From the NCBI RefSeq assembly GCF_900105255.1, contig NZ_LT629763.1, positions 3,015,001-3,079,000 on the forward strand: 64,000 nucleotides of DNA. Direction: 5' to 3'. The DNA is from Halopseudomonas sabulinigri. Its GTDB lineage: Bacteria > Pseudomonadota > Gammaproteobacteria > Pseudomonadales > Pseudomonadaceae. The position numbers were made by a program, and so were the translations under genes. The notes under the pieces were generated by a model. It did not search any database. It worked only from the letters and a program-made list of their open reading frames with translations, and was not told where the DNA came from. How positions within the stretch are numbered: position 1 is the first letter of the stretch; the number at the start of each line of letters is the position of its first letter. Below are positions 52,621 through 60,835 of the stretch, one piece after another.

Positions 52621-53690
52621 GGCGCCTATTGCTGATGTTGTGTCTGCTGGCGCCGCTGGTGCAGGCGCAGCAAATTGATCCCAAGGTGTTCATGGCACTG
52701 GAGAGCGCGCGTACGGCGCAGCAGGCAGGCAACCTCAGCGCCGCGCAGCGCGCGCTGGATGACGCCCTGAAAAGCACCAGTGCGGGCTCGCTGGAGCAAG
52801 CCCTGGTGCAGCAGCGGCTCGGGTATCTGGCGATTGAGCGCGAAGATTACGCCGCCGCGGTGCGTTGGCTGCAGCAGGGGTTGGCGCAGGCACAGTTGAG
52901 CGCCGAGGCAACGCAACAGGATCGCCGTAATCTGGCGCAATTGCTGGTGCAGCAGGCGCGTTATCAGGAGGCGGTAACCCTGCTGGAAGCCGAAGGGGTG
53001 GGCAACTTGCCGCTGGCGACCCGCCGTCTGCTGGTGCAGGCCTACCGTGAGCTCAAGCAATACCGTAAGGCAATCCCGCTGGCCGAGCAGATCGTGCGGG
53101 CCAACCCGGCGGCGGATGATGTCTGGTATCAGTTGCTCGCGGGCATGAACTATGAGCTGCAGCGCTATGGCGACGCCATCGAGTGGTTGCAGGTGCTGGT
53201 GCGCCGTGCCCCGCAGAGCAGCGCCAACTGGCGTCAGTTGGCGAGCATGCAAAGCATGGCTGGCCAGCAGACCGAGGCCGCCGCGACCTTGCGCTTGGCG
53301 CACGAAGCCGGCGTCGGTTTGCGCAAGAGCGATCTGGATAACCTGGTCGCCCTGCACGCGCAGGCCGGTGCGCCCTGGCAGGCTGCCCGTTTGCTGGACG
53401 CGCTGATCGAGCAGCAGCTATTGCCGGCAGACCGCGAACATCAGTTGCGGCTAGCGCAGCTGTGGCAGGCTTCGCGTGATCGCGAGCAGGCGTTGCAAGC
53501 CTGGCAGCAGTTGGCGCGGCAAAGTGGTGATACGCGCTACTGGCTGCAGGTAGCTTTTCTGCAGTATCAGCAGAACGACTGGGCCGCGATGCAGACGACG
53601 CTGGGGCAGTTCCGGCCCGCTAACGCTGAACAGCGGCGCCAGGTGCAATCGCTGCGTAACGCCGCTGCTGCGGCCCAGGCCGGGCTCTGA
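52617..53690 (+). CDS. TPR-repeat periplasmic protein of the TonB operon
   Basis: The 357-aa protein has a signal peptide (cleavage after VQA at ~17) and many tetratricopeptide-like helical repeats from ~25 to the end (for example YLAIEREDYAAAVRWLQQGL). It should mediate protein contacts in the periplasm. A TPR gene also closes the Vibrio tonB2 cluster, so it may help assemble the TonB complex; this is inference. It overlaps tonB by 4 nt and is the last gene of the operon. Confidence 0.82.
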   Translation: MRRLLLMLCLLAPLVQAQQIDPKVFMALESARTAQQAGNLSAAQRALDDALKSTSAGSLEQALVQQRLGYLAIEREDYAAAVRWLQQGLAQAQLSAEATQQDRRNLAQLLVQQARYQEAVTLLEAEGVGNLPLATRRLLVQAYRELKQYRKAIPLAEQIVRANPAADDVWYQLLAGMNYELQRYGDAIEWLQVLVRRAPQSSANWRQLASMQSMAGQQTEAAATLRLAHEAGVGLRKSDLDNLVALHAQAGAPWQAARLLDALIEQQLLPADREHQLRLAQLWQASRDREQALQAWQQLARQSGDTRYWLQVAFLQYQQNDWAAMQTTLGQFRPANAEQRRQVQSLRNAAAAAQAGL

Positions 53691-53802
53691 TCTTGCCGCG
53701 ATAATGTGTTGGGCGTGGGGGCTGGCGCTTTGGTCGAGGGCCAGTTGGCAATGCTGGACGTGGCCCGTTACTCGGCAAGGCAAGTGCGGCGGGCGGTTCC
53801 GT

Positions 53803-54333
53803 TCAGTACTCGAAAATCTCAATCTGGCTGGCGCTGAGGCGGTAGCCGGCGCTGGCCAGTTCACTGTCGCTTTGCTCGACGTGCAGGGTGCCGGTCACCC
53901 AGATCGGGATGTAGGCCGCATCCAGCGCGACCCCGTCTTCACTCTGTACCAGCACAATCTGGTTGGACGGCGGCGGCGGTACGTGAATGCAGGCGCCAAA
54001 ATACGGCACCAGCAGAAACTCGGTTACACGGTTATCGTCACTTAGCGTCAGCGGCACTATGTAACCGGGCAATTTCACCTCCTGACCATCCAGCTCGGGC
54101 ACCGTTGGCGCCTGCGGCTGCTGCTGTTCGATGACCGAGCTGTTGTTGCCGGTGGCGTCCTCGCTGAGCACGTCTGCCAATTGCGACAGGTCGTGCATCG
54201 GCTGCGGCATGCCGAATTGATTGGCGCTGCCCGGGGGGATCAATGCTTCCCAGCTAAGCTCGCGGGCCGCCTGCGCGGCGGAGCTGCCGAGCAGCAGGGC
54301 GGACAGCATGAAAACAGGTATCAGGGCGCGCAC
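53803..54333 (-). CDS. DUF3299 exported protein of the zinc-type operon
   Basis: The 176-aa protein has a signal peptide (cleavage after AQA at ~22). The DUF3299 core has VKLPGYIVPLTLSDDNRVTE and FLLVPYFGACIHVPPPPSNQ (~86-125). It is the last gene of a minus-strand operon with a DUF2796 protein and an ABC pair; in P. aeruginosa the equivalent genes PA4063-PA4066 are Zur-regulated. The function is unknown; a role in zinc-linked envelope processes is inferred from its neighbours. Confidence 0.8.
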   Translation of the reverse strand: MRALIPVFMLSALLLGSSAAQAARELSWEALIPPGSANQFGMPQPMHDLSQLADVLSEDATGNNSSVIEQQQPQAPTVPELDGQEVKLPGYIVPLTLSDDNRVTEFLLVPYFGACIHVPPPPSNQIVLVQSEDGVALDAAYIPIWVTGTLHVEQSDSELASAGYRLSASQIEIFEY

Positions 54334-54345
54334 GGGATTACATCC

Positions 54346-55611
54346 TCAGGTCTTGATCGACAGGCCATCTACCAGCGCCAGGCGATAAGCGCGCCAGGCT
54401 GGGATACAGGCCAGTAACAGGCTGGCCAACAAGATGGTTGCCAAGAGTTTCAGTTCCGCCGGGCTGGGCCAGGCAAAGGGCATGAACAGGCCGTACTCTT
54501 GCTCAAGTACTGGCCTTGCCAGCCCGAGGCCAATGTACAGCAAGCCGAGGCCGAGCAATATACCCGCGGCAGCCAGGGCCATGGCCTCGAGTACCAGCAG
54601 GCTGAAAATATGCCAGGGTTTGGCGCCAACGGAGCGCAATATGGCCATTTCCCGGCGGCGCTCGTTCAGGCTGCCAAGGATGGCACTGAGCATGCCGACG
54701 AGGCCTGTCAGCACCACGCAGGCAGACACCAGCAGCAGCGCTTTTTCTGCCACGCTGAGCAGGCTCCACAGCTCCTGCAGTGCGACGCCCGGCATGATCG
54801 CCAGCAGCGGCTCGCCACTGAACTGGTTGACCTGGCGTTGCACCGCAAAGGTGTCGATGCGTCGGTTCAGCCCCACTAGCATGGCGGTGATGGCTTTGGG
54901 AGTGAGATCCAGCTCGCGTGCCTGCGCGGCGCTGACGTGGCCGGCGCCGCGCGCCGGCATGCCCTGTTGCCAGTCGACGTGCAGCGCTTCAATACCTTGC
55001 AGGCTAACGTGAATGGTGCGGTCAACCGGCGTGCCGGTCTTGGCCAGGATGCCACTGACGCGAAAGGGTTTGTCGGCATGCTCGACAAAGCTCACCGCCC
55101 CGGCGCCGTGCGCCAGCACCAGCTCGGTCCCAACCTGATAACCCAGTTCACGCGCGATGTCGGCGCCAATCACTGCGTCGTAAAGATCGTCGAAGGGCTT
55201 GCCCTGGGCGAAGCTCAGGGGGATGTCGCGGCCGAAACGAAAATGCGTGAAATAGCTCTGATCGGTGCCCATGACGCGGAAGCCGCGGTGCGAATCGCCC
55301 AGTGAAATGGGGATAGCCCACTTCACCTGGGGCAGCGTGCTGATGTCGTTGTAGCTGTCCCAGCGGATATTGTTGGTGGCGTTGCCGATGCGAAATACCG
55401 AGTACAGCAGTAACTGCACCGAGCCGGAGCGCGCGCCGACGATCAGGTCGGTACCGCTGATGGTGCTGGCAAAGCTGGCGCGGGCCTCGCTGCGCACCCG
55501 CTCGACGCTCAGCAGCAGGGTGACGCTGAGGGCAACCACCAGCACCGTGAGCAGGGCGGTGACACGGCGGTTGTTGAGGCTCTGCAGAGCCAGGCGCAGC
55601 AGATACATCAC
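54346..55611 (-). CDS. FtsX/MacB-type ABC transporter permease
   Basis: The 421-aa protein has the MacB/LolC-type layout: one N-terminal helix (~15-40), a large periplasmic domain (~41-270) and three C-terminal helices (~275-300, ~325-360, ~385-410). The C-terminal FtsX domain contains GSLNERRREMAILRSVGAKP. Such transporters perform mechanical work on the envelope rather than classical import. Its start codon overlaps the upstream ATPase stop by 4 nt. It belongs to the Zur-type operon. Confidence 0.85.
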   Translation of the reverse strand: MMYLLRLALQSLNNRRVTALLTVLVVALSVTLLLSVERVRSEARASFASTISGTDLIVGARSGSVQLLLYSVFRIGNATNNIRWDSYNDISTLPQVKWAIPISLGDSHRGFRVMGTDQSYFTHFRFGRDIPLSFAQGKPFDDLYDAVIGADIARELGYQVGTELVLAHGAGAVSFVEHADKPFRVSGILAKTGTPVDRTIHVSLQGIEALHVDWQQGMPARGAGHVSAAQARELDLTPKAITAMLVGLNRRIDTFAVQRQVNQFSGEPLLAIMPGVALQELWSLLSVAEKALLLVSACVVLTGLVGMLSAILGSLNERRREMAILRSVGAKPWHIFSLLVLEAMALAAAGILLGLGLLYIGLGLARPVLEQEYGLFMPFAWPSPAELKLLATILLASLLLACIPAWRAYRLALVDGLSIKT

Positions 55612-56318
55612 AAGCCCTCCAGATGCGTGGCGCGGTTCAGCTCGGGCAGCGCCAGGCTGCGATCGAACAGCGGCGCCAGTGCGGTGTCGTGACTGACAAA
55701 CAGCAGGCTGCTACCGGCTTCGCTGCACTCGGCAAACAGCAGCTGCAGGAAGGCCTCGCGGCTGTCGGCATCCAGTGCCGAGGTGGGCTCGTCGGCGATC
55801 ACCAGCTCCGGGTTGCCGATCAGCGCCCGGGCAGCGGCAACCCGTTGTTGCTGGCCGATGGACAGGGCGGTGGCCGGGCGACGCAGCAAGGCCGGATCGC
55901 TCAGCCCCAGCCCGTTCAGCAAGTGTGCGGCCGCTGCCTCCAGGCTGCCGTGGCGCTGGAGCGCACGGTCTTTGCGGCGCGCCGAAAAGCGGCACGGCAG
56001 TAATACGTTGTCCTGCACCGAGAGGTAGGGCAGCAGGTTGAACATCTGGAAAATGTAACCGGTGTGCTCGGCACGAAAACGATCGCGCTGGCGTGCCGAG
56101 AGGCTGGCGAGCGATTGTCCCAGCAAGGTGACCTCGCCCTGCTGGGGCAGGTGCACGCCGCCGAGCAGGCCGAGCAGGGTTGTCTTGCCGCTGCCCGAAG
56201 GGCCTTTCAGAAACAGCCGCTCACCGGCCTGCAATCGAAAATGCACAATATCGAGCAGCACCGGCTGCTGCGGCCAGGCGAAGCGCAGCTCATTGAGCTC
56301 TAGCAGGGGGCTGGTCAT
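55608..56318 (-). CDS. ABC transporter ATP-binding protein (LolD-like)
   Basis: The 236-aa ATPase has Walker A GPSGSGKT (39-46), a signature LSIGQQQRVAAARAL (the G of LSGGQ is replaced by I), Walker B LVIADEPTSALD and the switch FVSHD. The LolD/MacB-like subgroup partners FtsX-type permeases; the next gene is one. The gene pair overlaps by 4 nt. It belongs to the zinc-type operon starting with the His-rich DUF2796 protein. Confidence 0.88.
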   Translation of the reverse strand: MTSPLLELNELRFAWPQQPVLLDIVHFRLQAGERLFLKGPSGSGKTTLLGLLGGVHLPQQGEVTLLGQSLASLSARQRDRFRAEHTGYIFQMFNLLPYLSVQDNVLLPCRFSARRKDRALQRHGSLEAAAAHLLNGLGLSDPALLRRPATALSIGQQQRVAAARALIGNPELVIADEPTSALDADSREAFLQLLFAECSEAGSSLLFVSHDTALAPLFDRSLALPELNRATHLEGL

Positions 56319-56357
56319 CGTACTGAAAGTCCTCGGGCGTGGGGTCGGTTCAGGATA

Positions 56358-56951
56358 TCAGTCGAACTGCACTGTGGCGCGCTCGGCAGTCAATTCGGCC
56401 CCCATCTGGCCCTTGGGGGTGATGCCTTGAAGGTTGATACGTTCCAGACCGGGATAGACGGCAAACAGTGGCAGCTCCAGGTGAGTGAGCTGGTCCGGCT
56501 CGGCGCAGTTGAAGGTATAGCTCGCCTCGATATCAGCGTGATGATGCGCAGGCTCTTCGTCGTGGTCGTGCGCGCCGTCGTGGTCATGATCCTCATGCTC
56601 ATGCTCCGCGTCGTGCTGGGTGGCGAACAGCGGGCTGTCGAGGTCGGCCGAAGCCAGGGTGCAATCGGCAGCTGCCGGGAAGCGGAACAGCTGGTCTGCC
56701 TGCTGCAGTTGCGCTTGCACCGCCTTGACCTTGGCAATGTCGTCTGGCGAATGGGCGGCATGCTCAAAGCCGAGCAAGTTCATGGCGGGGCTGTCCAGCT
56801 CCAGCTGCACCTGAGCGCCTTCGATCGCCAGATTGAGGCTGGCAACACCGTGCTCATGAGCTCCCAGGCTGGCGTGCTCATCGTGTTCGTAGGCCAGCGC
56901 ATGGAGGCTGAGTGGCAGGGCAATACTGAGAGTAAGCAGTTGGCGACGCAT
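56358..56951 (-). CDS. DUF2796 histidine-rich exported protein (zinc-associated)
   Basis: The 197-aa protein has a signal peptide (cleavage after ALA at ~20) and two clusters rich in His/Asp/Glu: EHDEHASLGAHEHG at the mature N-terminus and a longer stretch (~110-140) of repeated HxH and HDHD. This is consistent with Zn2+ binding in the periplasm. The start at 56951 begins the signal peptide; an in-frame start 36 bases upstream is unlikely. It is the first gene after a promoter covered by a Zur-like site. The homologous P. aeruginosa gene is PA4063. Confidence 0.85.
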   Translation of the reverse strand: MRRQLLTLSIALPLSLHALAYEHDEHASLGAHEHGVASLNLAIEGAQVQLELDSPAMNLLGFEHAAHSPDDIAKVKAVQAQLQQADQLFRFPAAADCTLASADLDSPLFATQHDAEHEHEDHDHDGAHDHDEEPAHHHADIEASYTFNCAEPDQLTHLELPLFAVYPGLERINLQGITPKGQMGAELTAERATVQFD

Positions 56952-56985
56952 GGATAGGATCCTTGGGTGAGGGGTAGCGGCTGCC

Positions 56986-57008
56986 ATAATGTTATCTTAT
57001 TTCATTTT
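56986..57008 (-). promoter_or_regulatory. Zur-like operator
   Basis: On the minus strand this 23-bp site matches the gammaproteobacterial Zur consensus (GAAATGTTATA-N-TATAACATTTC) at 16 of 22 positions, including ATAACATT in one half. It lies 35 bp upstream of the DUF2796 start in a region otherwise GC-rich. It covers the -10 element and spacer of the promoter, so Zn-Zur binding should repress the operon. Confidence 0.65.
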
Positions 57009-57014
57009 TGTAAA
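56986..57014 (-). promoter_or_regulatory. Promoter of the zinc-type operon
   Basis: Reading the minus strand, TTTACA (57014-57009) and CATTAT (56991-56986) are separated by exactly 17 bp. The -35 matches 5 of 6 and the -10 matches 4 of 6. It overlaps the Zur-like operator. Confidence 0.6.
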
Positions 57015-57104
57015 GGGCCGATCTGCCGAGCGCGGCGGCCTGCTGGGCTGGTTGCTGTTGGGGGCAGGTGAGTGGGCGAGCGGCGGCTGCCGCTCGCATC
57101 GGGA

Positions 57105-57989
57105 TCAATACAGCGCCTGATACAGCTTGCGGCGATACTGGATGCTTAGCGGGTTGCCGGCGCCGAGCAGATCAAACACCTGCATCAGGGTTTTCTGGGC
57201 GATGCCGTCGGCATAACTGCGGTCGCTTTGCATCAGCGCCAACAGCCCGCCCATGGCAGTGTCGTACTCCTGCCGGCCAAGACTGATGATCGCCAGCTGG
57301 TAAGCCGCTTCGCTGTCGCTAGGGTCTTTGGCCAGGCGGTGGGTGAGCAGTTCGGCCGGGGGTAACTCGGCGGCCTGGCGCTGGAACACCAGGCGGGTGC
57401 GCAACTCGGTGATCGCCTGTTTGTGTGCATCGGGTTTGCTGATGGCGCCCAGCACCTGTTCGGCATCGTCCAGCTCGCCGGTTTCCGCCAGCGCACGAGC
57501 CAGCAACAGCAGCAGGGCGTCGCTCGATTGCTCGGCAATCGCCTGTTGCAACACCGTGATGGCCTCGGCGGCGGCCCCGGAGGCCAGCAGCTCGGTGGCA
57601 TGGGCCGCCGGGTCCATTGGCTGGGAGGGTGCGGCTGCGGTCTCTGGCATGGCGCCAATGTGCGGGACCAGCAACTCGCGAATCGCGCTTTCCGGCTGAA
57701 TGCCGGCAAAGCCTTCTACCGGCTGGCCGTCCTTGAACAGCACCACGGTGGGCAGACTGCGGATGCCAAAGCGCTCGCTCAGGGCCGCTTCTTCATCGCA
57801 ATTGACCTTGGCCAGCAGCAGCTCGCCGGCGTAGCTGTCGGCAATGGCGGTGAGCGTCGGCAGCAGAGCCTTGCACGGCGCGCACCAGTCGGCCCAGAAG
57901 TCGACCAGAACCGGCTTGTGGAAAGAATTTTCGAGCACGTAACGATCGAAGGTGTCGGTGGTGACATCAAACAGGTAGGGCGATGACAT
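57105..57989 (-). CDS. Thioredoxin-TPR protein, CnoX/YbbN-like
   Basis: The 294-aa protein has an N-terminal thioredoxin fold with an intact active site WCAPC (C36, C39) and a C-terminal half of TPR-like helices (~125-294). This matches the CnoX/YbbN family, a chaperone that protects proteins during oxidative stress and hands them to GroEL or DnaK. E. coli CnoX lacks the first active-site cysteine, whereas this one keeps both and could be redox-active. It follows the zinc operon, as PA4061 does in P. aeruginosa. Confidence 0.88.
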   Translation of the reverse strand: MSSPYLFDVTTDTFDRYVLENSFHKPVLVDFWADWCAPCKALLPTLTAIADSYAGELLLAKVNCDEEAALSERFGIRSLPTVVLFKDGQPVEGFAGIQPESAIRELLVPHIGAMPETAAAPSQPMDPAAHATELLASGAAAEAITVLQQAIAEQSSDALLLLLARALAETGELDDAEQVLGAISKPDAHKQAITELRTRLVFQRQAAELPPAELLTHRLAKDPSDSEAAYQLAIISLGRQEYDTAMGGLLALMQSDRSYADGIAQKTLMQVFDLLGAGNPLSIQYRRKLYQALY

Positions 57990-58066
57990 GGCGATTCCGA
58001 TACAAGGGTGGCAAGGCGCTGCGGCCTTTGGTCTGGCAGTCTTTATAGGGCGGGTGCGGGGCTAGA

Positions 58067-58735
58067 TCAAGTAGTGCCGAGTGCTGCGCCGGCGGCATAG
58101 AGGCTGACCTGGCGAAACTCCAGCGGCTCGCCAAGGTCCGGCCAGGTGCGCCCGGGTAATATCTGCTGGCGCTGGTAGGGCGGATGGTTCAGTTCGCGCA
58201 CGCGTGAATCGGCGATGAGGACGGCATCGGCGCGTTTGGCAAAGTGGTCGAGAAATGGTCGGTTCTCGGCATCGTAAAGCACATCGGCGGCGATGATCAG
58301 ATCCAGCGGGCCACTCACTGCAAAATAGTCGGCGGCGATCGCCAGCTGCATGTCGTTGAGTTTGGCGTTCAGTGCGCAGGCCAGCTGCGCGGGTTGGTCC
58401 AAGTCGCAGGCAATCACGCTCTCAGCGCCGGCCAGCTTGCAGGCCAGGGCGACTACGCCGGAGCCGGCACCAAAATCCAGCACCCGCAGGCCGCGCACCT
58501 GGTGCGGGTTGTCGAGTATCCAGCGCGCCAGCGCCAAACCGCTGCCCCAGCAAAAGCCCCAGTAAGGAGGATGTTCCAGCAGGCGACGGGTTTCTTCGTT
58601 GTCGAAAGCGCGGTCCAGATTCGCCGGGTCGAGCAGCCAGAGCTCCAGCTCTTCCAGTCCGGGCAGGCGCGCTGGCAGCAGTTGCGCGTCGCTCAGCACC
58701 TTGTTCAGTTCGGCGTTCAGGGCAGCAAGGGTCAT
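58067..58735 (-). CDS. Predicted class I SAM methyltransferase
   Basis: The 222-aa protein has SAM motif I VLDFGAGSG (85-93), an acidic residue ending motif II (VIACDLD, ~107) and DLIIAADVLYD (~141). It resembles the METTL/PrmA-like group that methylates proteins (for example ETF-beta lysine methyltransferase); the substrate here is unknown. The ATG at 58735 gives the family-length N-terminus; the open frame extends upstream without a similar start. It is transcribed in the same direction as the preceding LysR gene. Confidence 0.75.
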   Translation of the reverse strand: MTLAALNAELNKVLSDAQLLPARLPGLEELELWLLDPANLDRAFDNEETRRLLEHPPYWGFCWGSGLALARWILDNPHQVRGLRVLDFGAGSGVVALACKLAGAESVIACDLDQPAQLACALNAKLNDMQLAIAADYFAVSGPLDLIIAADVLYDAENRPFLDHFAKRADAVLIADSRVRELNHPPYQRQQILPGRTWPDLGEPLEFRQVSLYAAGAALGTT

Positions 58736-58797
58736 GGGGTGGTCCACAGTGGTCTCGGCGGCATTGTAACGTCGGTGACGGTCTGTCGGCAGCCCCG

Positions 58798-59703
58798 TCA
58801 GACCGGTAACTCGCTGCGCAGTCGGCTGTGCAGAAACTCGATCAAGGTGCGGGTGGCCAGCGTGGGATAGAGGTTGGGTGCGGTCAGCAGGTACAACTGG
58901 TCGCCCCAGGCGCTGACCCGCACGCGCTGGTCGAGCAGCAGGCGTATCAGCTCGCCACTGTCGAGTTCCTGCTGCACGCTGTACAGCGGCAGCAGGGCGC
59001 ATCCAATGCCGGCCAGTGCCGCGCGCTTGAGGAACAGCATGTCTTCGGTTTGCAGGCGCGGGCGCAGCGTCAGCGTGCGGGTCTGGCGGCCGTCGAACAG
59101 TTCCAGCGGCAGGCGCTGCTCGGGCAGGTTGACGCTGACCATATCAAGTTGCAGTAGATCGTCCGGCTGCTGCGGCGTGCCGTGCTGCTGCAGATAGGCA
59201 GGGCTGGCGCATAGCGCCCAGTCGACCGGCCCCAGGTCACGCGCCACCAGCGTATCGGGCGGGGTGGAGGTCACGCGAATGGCGACATCGATCTCCGCGG
59301 CGACCAGGTCGAAGATACGGTTGCTGAAGGTCAGTTGCAGGCTAACCTCTGGGTAGAGCGCGGCGAACTCCAGCAGCAAAGGTCCGACCACCTGCTGGCC
59401 CAGGGCAACCGGTACGCTGAGGCGAATATGCCCGCGCAGGTTCTGGCCAAGATCGTCAACGGTGGCCTGCAGGGCGGCGAGCTCCTGACTGATGCGCGCA
59501 GCGTGCTCGTAGAGTGCCCAGCCGATCTGCGTGGGTTCTACTCTACGCGTGGTACGCCGAAACAGCTGTACCTGCATGCTCTGCTCCAGTGCCTTGAGTC
59601 GCCGGCTGACATGCGAGCGTGAGGTACCCAGGCGTCGCGCGGCACTGCTCATGCTGCCGGCCTCTACCACGGCGCTGAGAAACTGCAGGGTTTTTATATC
59701 CAC
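58798..59703 (-). CDS. LysR-family regulator divergent from the nitronate monooxygenase operon
   Basis: The 301-aa protein has an N-terminal HTH (~3-62, SMSSAARRLGTSRSHVSRRL) and a LysR effector domain (GHIRLSVPVALGQQVVGPLL onward). It resembles the CrgA/DsdC-like group that often regulates neighbouring oxidoreductases. The start is a GTG, because the HTH needs the complete N-terminus. A TGTT-N11-AACA dyad, the classical LysR form, lies 5 bp upstream. It probably controls the flavoprotein-CoA ligase operon and itself. Confidence 0.85.
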   Translation of the reverse strand: MDIKTLQFLSAVVEAGSMSSAARRLGTSRSHVSRRLKALEQSMQVQLFRRTTRRVEPTQIGWALYEHAARISQELAALQATVDDLGQNLRGHIRLSVPVALGQQVVGPLLLEFAALYPEVSLQLTFSNRIFDLVAAEIDVAIRVTSTPPDTLVARDLGPVDWALCASPAYLQQHGTPQQPDDLLQLDMVSVNLPEQRLPLELFDGRQTRTLTLRPRLQTEDMLFLKRAALAGIGCALLPLYSVQQELDSGELIRLLLDQRVRVSAWGDQLYLLTAPNLYPTLATRTLIEFLHSRLRSELPV

Positions 59704-59707
59704 TGAT

Positions 59708-59726
59708 TGTTGCCTATTTGTAAACA
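59708..59726. promoter_or_regulatory. Candidate LysR operator (T-N11-A)
   Basis: The sequence TGTT-N11-AACA fits the LysR-box rule exactly. It lies immediately upstream of the LysR start codon and ~22 bp upstream of the -35 of the divergent operon, a good position for autorepression and activation. Confidence 0.45.
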
Positions 59727-59747
59727 GTTTGGGCTTGCTGGCGGGTA

Positions 59748-59776
59748 TTGTAGATCAATTGGTCGGCTTCTATAGT
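59748..59776 (+). promoter_or_regulatory. Candidate promoter of the flavoprotein-CoA ligase operon
   Basis: TTGTAG (59748-59753), a 17-bp spacer and TATAGT (59771-59776). The -10 is good, the -35 weak, as expected for an activator-dependent promoter. It lies 57 bp before the start codon. Confidence 0.45.
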
Positions 59777-59833
59777 CCAAGCACTCGAACATTCTGGTGC
59801 TGTCATCGCACGACTTATCCAAGGAGAACAACA

Positions 59834-60835
59834 ATGAGTCTTCCCAGCGTTCTGCAGAATTCACTCAAACTGCCGGTTATCTGCTCCCCTCTGTTCATCA
59901 TCTCCAACCCTGATCTGGTGATTGCCCAGTGCAAGGCCGGCGTGGTCGGCTCCTTTCCGGCGCTCAATGCACGGCCGGCGGAAGAGCTGGAGGTTTGGCT
60001 CAAGCGTATTACCAGTGAGCTGGCCGACTATCAGGCGGCCAACCCGGATGCGGTGGTGGCGCCCTTCGCGGTGAACCAGATCGTGCACAGCAGCAACGAT
60101 CGCCTGCAGCACGATGTGGAAATGTGCGTGAAGTACAAGGTGCCGATCATTATTACCAGCCTGCGCGCGCCTAACGAGGTGGTCGGCCCGATTCACAGCT
60201 ACGGCGGCCTGGTGTTCCATGATGTGATCAACGTCAAACACGCCAAGAAGGCCATCGAGGCCGGGGTAGATGGCCTGATTCTGGTCTGTGCTGGCGCCGG
60301 TGGTCATGCCGGACAGCTCAGCCCGTTTGCCCTGGTGTCGGAGATTCGCGCTTTCTACGATGGCCCTATTATCCTCTCCGGCTCAATCGCCAAGGGCGAG
60401 CAAATTCTTGCCGCGCAGGCTATGGGCGCCGACCTGGCCTACATGGGCACGCGGTTTATTGCTACCCACGAAGCCAATGCCGATCAGGCCTACAAGCAGA
60501 TGCTGGTAGATACCACTGCCGATGACATCGTCTACAGCAACCTGTTTACCGGCGTGCACGGCAACTACCTCAAACCCAGTATTCAGAATGCCGGCATGGA
60601 CCCGAATGCGCTGCCCGAAGGCGACAAGAGCAGCATGAAGTTTGGCTCCGGTGGCAGTAACAAAAGCAAAGCCTGGCGCGATATCTGGGGCGCAGGGCAG
60701 GGCGTAGGCAGTATCGGCGCTATTACCTCCACCGCCGAAGCGGTCATGCAGTTGGAGCAGGAATACGCTGCCGCGCGGGCGCGGATGCAGCAGATCGCCA
60801 GCCCCTATGTTGGCAAGACCGGTGACAAGGCATGA
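59834..60835 (+). CDS. Nitronate monooxygenase family FMN-dependent protein
   Basis: The 333-aa TIM-barrel flavoprotein belongs to the nitronate monooxygenase / 2-nitropropane dioxygenase family. The FMN-binding loop CAGAGGHAGQ (~152-161) with the putative catalytic histidine, and GSIAKGEQILAAQAMGADLAYMGTRF (given as two halves at ~186-211), are visible. Family enzymes oxidise alkyl nitronates or, in other subgroups, reduce quinones; substrate cannot be assigned. AAGGAG (59821-59826) precedes the ATG. It overlaps the acyl-CoA synthetase gene by 4 nt. Confidence 0.85.
   Translation: MSLPSVLQNSLKLPVICSPLFIISNPDLVIAQCKAGVVGSFPALNARPAEELEVWLKRITSELADYQAANPDAVVAPFAVNQIVHSSNDRLQHDVEMCVKYKVPIIITSLRAPNEVVGPIHSYGGLVFHDVINVKHAKKAIEAGVDGLILVCAGAGGHAGQLSPFALVSEIRAFYDGPIILSGSIAKGEQILAAQAMGADLAYMGTRFIATHEANADQAYKQMLVDTTADDIVYSNLFTGVHGNYLKPSIQNAGMDPNALPEGDKSSMKFGSGGSNKSKAWRDIWGAGQGVGSIGAITSTAEAVMQLEQEYAAARARMQQIASPYVGKTGDKA

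Noticed and set aside
53691-53802. Small gene between the TPR gene and the DUF3299 gene
   Set aside because: The 112-bp region has no open frame with a ribosome-binding site and no domain; it is a plain convergent spacer.
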